Below are positions 59,721-64,000 of a stretch of DNA of 64,000 nt, one piece after another. The first letter of the stretch is position 1. Every line of letters begins with the position of its first letter. The translations under genes and the position numbers were made by a program. Origin of the DNA: Nibribacter ruber (lineage in GTDB: Bacteria; Bacteroidota; Bacteroidia; Cytophagales; Hymenobacteraceae). The DNA is taken from assembly GCF_009913235.1 (NCBI RefSeq), contig NZ_CP047897.1, positions 3,657,001-3,721,000 of the forward strand, in the 5' to 3' direction. The notes below the pieces were generated by a model. The model worked only from the letters and a program-made list of their open reading frames with translations. It ran no database searches and was not told the DNA's origin.

Positions 59721-60638
59721 ATGCAGCAGAAGCCCATAGCAGATTCATTACAGGAGTACGGACGCGGGGTGATAGGCGGGCTCATTTTCAGCTTGCCTGT
59801 GCTCTTCACCATGGAAGTGTGGTGGAGCAGTTACCGCACCTCTCCCTTGCTGCTGCTCTTGAACGTAGCCCTCACCTATGCCTTGCTGTTGGGCTACAAC
59901 GCCTACGCCGGCCTGCGGGAGAGCGCCTCCTGGAAAGAAGTGGCCATTGACTCTGTGGAGGAACTAGGGATTGGGTTGGTGCTCGCTTTTTTGTTTCTGC
60001 TGCTGCTGGGCCTTATTGACTTTGACACCATGTCTCTGGAGCGGATTGTTTACATGGTCATTACCGAAGCCCTCACGGTGGCCATTGGTGTTTCCATTGG
60101 CACGGCACAGCTGGGAACGTCCGGCACCGGCGAAGAAGTGGGAGTGGGCATGCAGGAGGATCCCGGCCAGAAGGTGAAAAAGGGCTCCTCTACCCTGGAA
60201 TTGGTGGTGCTTTCTGTCTGCGCAGGCATGCTGTTGGCTTCTAACATTGCGCCCACAGACGAGGTGTTTGTGCTGGCCACTACCATCAAGCCTGCCTTGA
60301 TTCTGGGCATCTTGCTGGTGTCTTTGGTCTTAAACGGGACAATCCTTTTCTACATAGGCTTCAGGGGCGCGTATGAAACGCCCGCCAACCAGAGACCTAA
60401 TCTCATGGAGGTAGTCTGGAACGTGAGCATTACTTATGGGACCGCCTTCTGCGTATCGGCGGGGGCTTTGTGGTTTTATGGCCGGTTTGAGGGGGCTGGG
60501 TTGCTCACCTGCGTGCAAATGACCGTGATTTTAAGCTTAGTGGCTTCTTTGGGGGCTTCGGCGGGCAGGCTTTTGTTTGACCAGGAAATAGACCAGGACG
60601 TTTCTAAAAACGAAAAAAATGAAAAAGAACCTGCTTGA
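59721..60638 (+). CDS. TIGR02587-family integral membrane protein (DUF2391)
   Basis: 305-residue protein with about seven membrane helices (for example GGLIFSLPVLFTMEVWW, LLLLLNVALTYALLLGY, GIGLVLAFLFLLLLGL, ALILGILLVSLVLNGTILFYIGF) and a charged loop (about 137-160). It matches TIGR02587, a family that nearly always precedes a TIGR02588 gene, as it does here with a 20-bp overlap. Function unknown. The tight overlap and constant pairing suggest a two-protein membrane complex (inference). Confidence 0.8.
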   Translation: MQQKPIADSLQEYGRGVIGGLIFSLPVLFTMEVWWSSYRTSPLLLLLNVALTYALLLGYNAYAGLRESASWKEVAIDSVEELGIGLVLAFLFLLLLGLIDFDTMSLERIVYMVITEALTVAIGVSIGTAQLGTSGTGEEVGVGMQEDPGQKVKKGSSTLELVVLSVCAGMLLASNIAPTDEVFVLATTIKPALILGILLVSLVLNGTILFYIGFRGAYETPANQRPNLMEVVWNVSITYGTAFCVSAGALWFYGRFEGAGLLTCVQMTVILSLVASLGASAGRLLFDQEIDQDVSKNEKNEKEPA

Positions 60639-60996
60639 GTGGAGCGTCTTCGCGGCCAGTATTCTGTTATTGCTGGGATTGATTGGGTACCTGGCGGTGA
60701 AATCTGTATCCTATAAGGACACGCCCCCAGACCTGCGGGTTTCCATTGCCGCCTCTACAGACAGCCTCCAAAGAAACATCTACAAACTAGAGCTGGTCAA
60801 CAAAGGCGCCCAGACTGCTGAGAACATTACCATAGAAGTCACCCTGGAGGAAAACGGGGAAGAAGTAGAGAAGACAGAGGCCTTGTTTCCGCAGGCGCCC
60901 ACGCAAAGTCTGGAAGAAGCCTGGATCACCTTCAGGGCCCAACGGGTGCCCGGTCAGAAATTGAAGGTGCACATTCTGGGGTACAACCGACCGTAG
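60619..60996 (+). CDS. TIGR02588-family single-pass membrane protein
   Basis: 125-residue protein with one N-terminal membrane helix (about residues 8-28, VFAASILLLLGLIGYLAV) and a periplasmic beta domain (about 40-125, LELVNKGAQTAENITIEVTLEENGEEVE, WITFRAQRVPGQKLKVHILGY) like a CARDB/fibronectin-type fold. It overlaps the TIGR02587 gene by 20 bp. A strong terminator follows 5 bp after the stop. Function unknown. Confidence 0.78.
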   Translation: MKKNLLEWSVFAASILLLLGLIGYLAVKSVSYKDTPPDLRVSIAASTDSLQRNIYKLELVNKGAQTAENITIEVTLEENGEEVEKTEALFPQAPTQSLEEAWITFRAQRVPGQKLKVHILGYNRP

Positions 60997-61000
60997 TAAA

Positions 61001-61038
61001 ACAGAGAAGGCAGGCTTTAAGGAGCCTGCCTTCTCTGT
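61001..61038. terminator. Bidirectional terminator between convergent genes
   Basis: Perfect 16-bp stem ACAGAGAAGGCAGGCT / AGCCTGCCTTCTCTGT (61001-61016 with 61023-61038) followed by TTCTT. Confidence 0.88.
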
Positions 61039-61041
61039 TTC

Positions 61042-61470
61042 TTATTTGTTCAGGAAAGGGTAGTTGTACTGTACGGGGCTTCCCAACTGCTGCCAGCGGG
61101 CAATCACCTCCATGGAATGTGCAATCTCATTGAAGTACTCCAGGCGTCTGATTAGGTGCTCTTTCAGAAGAACGGTGCCTTGTGGGGTCTTCATGTAAGC
61201 ATGCTTGTCTTGCAGAATCTTGTAGATGGCATCAGAGAGGCGCTTGGCGTCCTGACGGTACTGGGTCTCAAATTCTGTGAACGCCTCAAAGCCTTCCTTG
61301 GTACTGTTCAACTCAACGCCTACGTGGCGCAGAATGTCATAGAGCATGCGCACCTCCAGAGGCATGGAAATATGGTAAGGAGTCGTCCGGATGTCCACGC
61401 CGTTTTTCAGGTGACGGGCAATGGTGTCTACGTTGTTCTCAAAGCGTTCAAAAAGGGCACTTGCTTCCAT
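61042..61470 (-). CDS. Helical cytosolic protein, unknown function
   Basis: 142-residue all-helical protein (FERFENNVDTIARHLKNGVDI, YDILRHVGVELN, DAKRLSDAIYKILQDKHAYM, LIRRLEYFNEIAHSMEVIARW). No signal peptide, membrane helix or recognisable family. Its ordinary codon use and position just after a bidirectional terminator support a real gene. Confidence 0.65.
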   Translation of the reverse strand: MEASALFERFENNVDTIARHLKNGVDIRTTPYHISMPLEVRMLYDILRHVGVELNSTKEGFEAFTEFETQYRQDAKRLSDAIYKILQDKHAYMKTPQGTVLLKEHLIRRLEYFNEIAHSMEVIARWQQLGSPVQYNYPFLNK

Positions 61471-61532
61471 GTAAATCTTGTAAATGTATTGCTGCCGTAA
61501 AAGTACAGATCACTTTGGCTATTTCATAGTGT

Positions 61533-62978
61533 TTAGACAGAAGCCGTTGGCTCCGTTTTTGGCCTGTTTTCCAGAAAATAGCCAGAAAACGGCTGAGACA
61601 TGTGGTGCGCCAGTTGGTGGGCCTGCTCCCGTAGCTCGGCTACGGCGTTGCTTTCCCAAAGTGATCCCCTTCTGCTGGAGCCCAGCGTGAACAACCCCTG
61701 GCTTGGCGTGCCATCATTCTGGAGCAGGCTCCCCATGCCGTCTGTCTGCAATCCCATTTGCAGCGGATGCGCCAGCGCCAGGCCCTGCTGAAGAATGGAC
61801 TGGACCAGGGGATCTTGCAGGGCAGGATACGTAAGCTGCGGCCCGGTACAGTTGATGACGCGGTCTGCCAGAAGGGTAATCCTTGGCTGGCCAGACCTGG
61901 GTTGTACTGCTACCGCCAGGCGCCCCTTCTCTACGGTGAGCGACTGCACCCTGCCCGCCAGTACCTGCAGTTGTCCTTTCTGTTGCATTTCCTGCAGGCT
62001 GGCGTACACCTCAGGAGGGAGCCGGTGCCGAACCACTCCCCAGAGCGAACTCAGCCTGGAGAGGAAGGTCCGCTGCTCAGCTAAGGTCAGCCGTTGCCAA
62101 AGTGCATGCGTATGCGGCCGTATGCCATTGACCATCTCCTCCCAGCCCTGGCCTTGGTTGGCCTTGAGGGTTTGGTTAAACAGACGCACCATGTCCAGAA
62201 GGGTAGGAGCTTGCGCCAACCGGTCCCCGAAGCCTGTGTCTGCCCTCCCGGAAAGGTACGGCCTAGGCAAGTACCCATGGGTAGACACGGCCACCACCTC
62301 GCCCTGAAACCCTTGTTGCTGCAAGGCTTGGAGCGTGTCTATGGTGGTAAGGCCGGTTCCTAGTAAAACCACGCTGGCTATAGACGGCAATCCTTTGAGC
62401 GTGTCTGGCTGCCATGGGTCTGCCACGTACAATGGTGGAGTCAAGGCCTCTATATCTGTAGGAGAAAGGCACCGCAGTGGGGCCGGCTTGAAATTGCCGA
62501 GGGCCAAGACCACCTGGTCCACAGAAAAAGGCCGGCCGCTTTCTACCTGTAGGTGATAGGTTTCCTGCAGAAGGTTTTTGGTAGTGGTAAGATGATTAGC
62601 CCTTTCATTGATTACCCGAAACGTCTGTTGGTGCTGTTCCTGGGTCTGTTGCAGAAGAGCTTCTAAGTAGGCACCGTACAATGCGCGGGGTACAAAGGTG
62701 GCGGCTATTTCTTCTGAAGTTAGGAGCTGGTATGCTGGTTGTGTGGCCAGCCAGTCTACAAAATGCGTGGGTTGGTCTGGGAAAGCGCTCATGCGCCCCG
62801 CCGGCACATTGAGCAGGAAGGCGTCTGAGCTGGGCGCATAGGCCACTCCTTTGCCCGTTGGATAGCCACTGTTGAATAGGAGTACTTCTACCGGCTGCCG
62901 GTTTTGCCTGAGCAGATGGACGGCTACCATGGTGCCACTGAACCCTCCTCCAATAATAGCAATGGTCTTGCGGTGCAT
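61533..62978 (-). CDS. FAD/NAD(P)-binding oxidoreductase (pfam13454-type)
   Basis: 481-residue protein. The FAD motif IAIIGGGFSGTMVAVHLL (near residue 5) is followed by GKGVAYAPSSDAFLLNVPAGRMSAFP, the hallmark of the FAD-NAD(P)-binding family that includes HydA-like and SidA-like proteins, and LLGTGLTTIDTL (near 215, second nucleotide loop). VINCTGPQ is near 400. The ATG at 62978 gives MHRKTIAIIGGG. The last 14 or so residues (FSGYFLENRPKT and what follows) are encoded by a P38 palindrome and look like an acquired tail. Reaction unknown. Confidence 0.8.
   Translation of the reverse strand: MHRKTIAIIGGGFSGTMVAVHLLRQNRQPVEVLLFNSGYPTGKGVAYAPSSDAFLLNVPAGRMSAFPDQPTHFVDWLATQPAYQLLTSEEIAATFVPRALYGAYLEALLQQTQEQHQQTFRVINERANHLTTTKNLLQETYHLQVESGRPFSVDQVVLALGNFKPAPLRCLSPTDIEALTPPLYVADPWQPDTLKGLPSIASVVLLGTGLTTIDTLQALQQQGFQGEVVAVSTHGYLPRPYLSGRADTGFGDRLAQAPTLLDMVRLFNQTLKANQGQGWEEMVNGIRPHTHALWQRLTLAEQRTFLSRLSSLWGVVRHRLPPEVYASLQEMQQKGQLQVLAGRVQSLTVEKGRLAVAVQPRSGQPRITLLADRVINCTGPQLTYPALQDPLVQSILQQGLALAHPLQMGLQTDGMGSLLQNDGTPSQGLFTLGSSRRGSLWESNAVAELREQAHQLAHHMSQPFSGYFLENRPKTEPTASV
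61554..61591. repeat. P38 palindrome, copy 33, forming a protein C-terminus
   Basis: CGTTTTTGGCCTGTTTTCC with right arm AGAAAATAGCCAGAAAACG, inside the last 60 bp of the FAD protein gene and read as FSGYFLENRPKT. Flanks CCGTTGG... / ACGGCT also pair partly. Confidence 0.88.
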
Positions 62979-63114
62979 AATGCTGCAGGTTAGGATGCTT
63001 GTAGGGTCTCTGGCCACCAATAGCAGAAGTACAAGCAGTGTCTCTGCAAACTGGTTTTAAGAAAAAAAGTTACGGGGAAGCAGCAGGCCGAAACCTGGTG
63101 ATGGGGGAAGTGCT

Positions 63115-63152
63115 CGTTTTTAGGCTGTTTTTCAGAAAATAGGCCAAAAACG
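63115..63152. repeat. P38 palindrome, copy 34
   Basis: CGTTTTTAGGCTGTTTTTC with right arm AGAAAATAGGCCAAAAACG, 2 bp after the MoxR gene stop (minus strand). Confidence 0.88.
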
Positions 63153-63154
63153 AA

Positions 63155-64000
63155 TTACAAAAGTTCTTTGACTATCTGCTCTACGGTAATGCCCTGGGCC
63201 TCTGCCTTAAAGTTGCGCACCAGCCGGTGTCTTAAAATGGGCACCGCCACGGCTTTCACGTCTTCAATGTCTGGCGAGTATTTACCGTTGAGCAGGGCGT
63301 TGCACTTAGCGCCCATGATCAGGTGCTGCGAAGCTCTGGGACCTGCGCCCCACTCCAGGTATTGTTTGGCCTGCTCAGCGGCCATGTCTGAGTCTGGCCG
63401 GGTTTGGTGCACCAGTTTCACGGCGTATTCTACCACATTGTCTGTCACGGGCACGCGGCGCACCAACTGCTGGAACTCTACAATCTCCTCAGAGGTGAGA
63501 ATAACCTGCGGTTGATAATTACGATCCCCGGTAGTGTTCTTGACGATCTGCAACTCTGAGGCGTAGCTAGGATAGCTCAACGCCACGTGAAACATGAAAC
63601 GGTCCAGCTGGGCCTCGGGTAAAGGATAGGTTCCTTCCTGTTCAATGGGGTTTTGGGTTGCCAGCACAAAGAACGGGCGCGGGAGTTTGTAATGATGGCC
63701 GGCCACCGTTACGGAGTATTCCTGCATGGCCTCTAAGAGCGCGGCCTGGGTTTTGGGAGGGGTGCGGTTAATCTCATCTGCCAGCACTATGTTGGCAAAC
63801 ACGGGGCCTTTCACAAACTGAAAGTTGCGGTTCTGGTCCAGGGTCTCAGAGCCCAGAATGTCTGAGGGCATCAAGTCTGGCGTGAACTGTACCCGGTTAA
63901 AGGACATGTCCAGAGACGAAGCGATGGTATGGATGAGCAGGGTCTTGGCCAAGCCCGGTACGCCCACCAAAAGACAATGCCCCTGACAAAAGACTGCGGT
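63155..64000 (-). CDS. MoxR-family AAA+ ATPase, N-terminus beyond the window
   Basis: At least 281 residues. The frame is open to the window edge; the Walker A region [15 protein letters not shown] is visible at 63950-63995, so the true start lies outside. Walker B is [25 protein letters not shown], sensor 1 [26 protein letters not shown], and sensor 2 [23 protein letters not shown], all typical of MoxR chaperone-like ATPases. These usually sit upstream of VWA-domain and DUF58 genes and activate metal enzymes or surface complexes; such partners would lie in the part downstream, but here an FAD protein gene follows instead. Confidence 0.93.
   Translation of the reverse strand, partial: TAVFCQGHCLLVGVPGLAKTLLIHTIASSLDMSFNRVQFTPDLMPSDILGSETLDQNRNFQFVKGPVFANIVLADEINRTPPKTQAALLEAMQEYSVTVAGHHYKLPRPFFVLATQNPIEQEGTYPLPEAQLDRFMFHVALSYPSYASELQIVKNTTGDRNYQPQVILTSEEIVEFQQLVRRVPVTDNVVEYAVKLVHQTRPDSDMAAEQAKQYLEWGAGPRASQHLIMGAKCNALLNGKYSPDIEDVKAVAVPILRHRLVRNFKAEAQGITVEQIVKELL

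Overview
The window is chromosomal DNA of a Bacteroidota species, most likely from Hymenobacteraceae (Rufibacter/Nibribacter/Pontibacter-like; the genus is an inference). Support comes from the gene families (zinc-dependent DUF5117-type metalloprotease, M61-PDZ peptidase, DUF3108, Bacteroidota-length SecA without a cysteine-rich tail), from TAnnTTTG promoter boxes (twice with a TTG 19-20 bp upstream), and from weak Shine-Dalgarno sites. About 54 protein genes are present. I saw no rRNA or tRNA gene, CRISPR array, prophage or transposase.

Layout: 0-5 kb carA (cut by the window edge), eno, a DivIC/FtsB-like gene and hscA. 5-17 kb: two secreted peptidases, a CPBP membrane protease, a GNAT, an Ldh-type dehydrogenase, a MuiA-like protein and a large helical repeat protein. 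17-21.7 kb: a Ppx/GppA phosphatase, an rRNA-type methyltransferase, dapF and a GNAT. 21.9-26.7 kb: a sugar cassette of glycosyltransferase, glf and a fused GH1 glycosidase-RmlD reductase. 26.9-31.5 kb: secA, deoC and a SPOR-like lipoprotein in a tight run. 31.6-38.8 kb: an M20 amidohydrolase, hsp20, a Do-type protease, ALDH7, a DUF4442 protein and an alpha/beta hydrolase. 39-41.6 kb: ECF sigma factor, anti-sigma-like gene (apparently frameshifted) and a DUF4097-type protein. 41.6-48.2 kb: RidA, a membrane-anchored MutS-like ATPase, small unknowns, an esterase and NDH-2. 48.2-51 kb: the rplM-rpsI-rpsB-tsf operon. 51-58.8 kb: an RluA synthase, a PhoB/PhoR-like pair, DUF3108, recA and an outer-membrane protein. 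59-64 kb: a GNAT, the TIGR02587/TIGR02588 pair, an FAD/NAD(P) protein and a MoxR ATPase cut by the window end.

The most striking feature is a dispersed 38-bp palindrome, here called P38. Its half-site is CGTTTTTGGCCTGTTTTCC followed by its own reverse complement. I count about 34 copies, roughly one per 1.9 kb, mostly just after stop codons. The ideal sequence has no stop codon in any reading frame. Several copies have become part of genes: a signal peptide (MuiA-like), a start codon (metalloprotease), a C-terminal tail (FAD protein) and the stop-codon regions of the sigma factor and the Do protease. It recalls the coding-compatible Rickettsia palindromic elements, and is the best candidate here for an undescribed system. 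Other inverted-repeat elements lie at 2839-2948, 18844-19118, 32967-33106 and 42098-42296.
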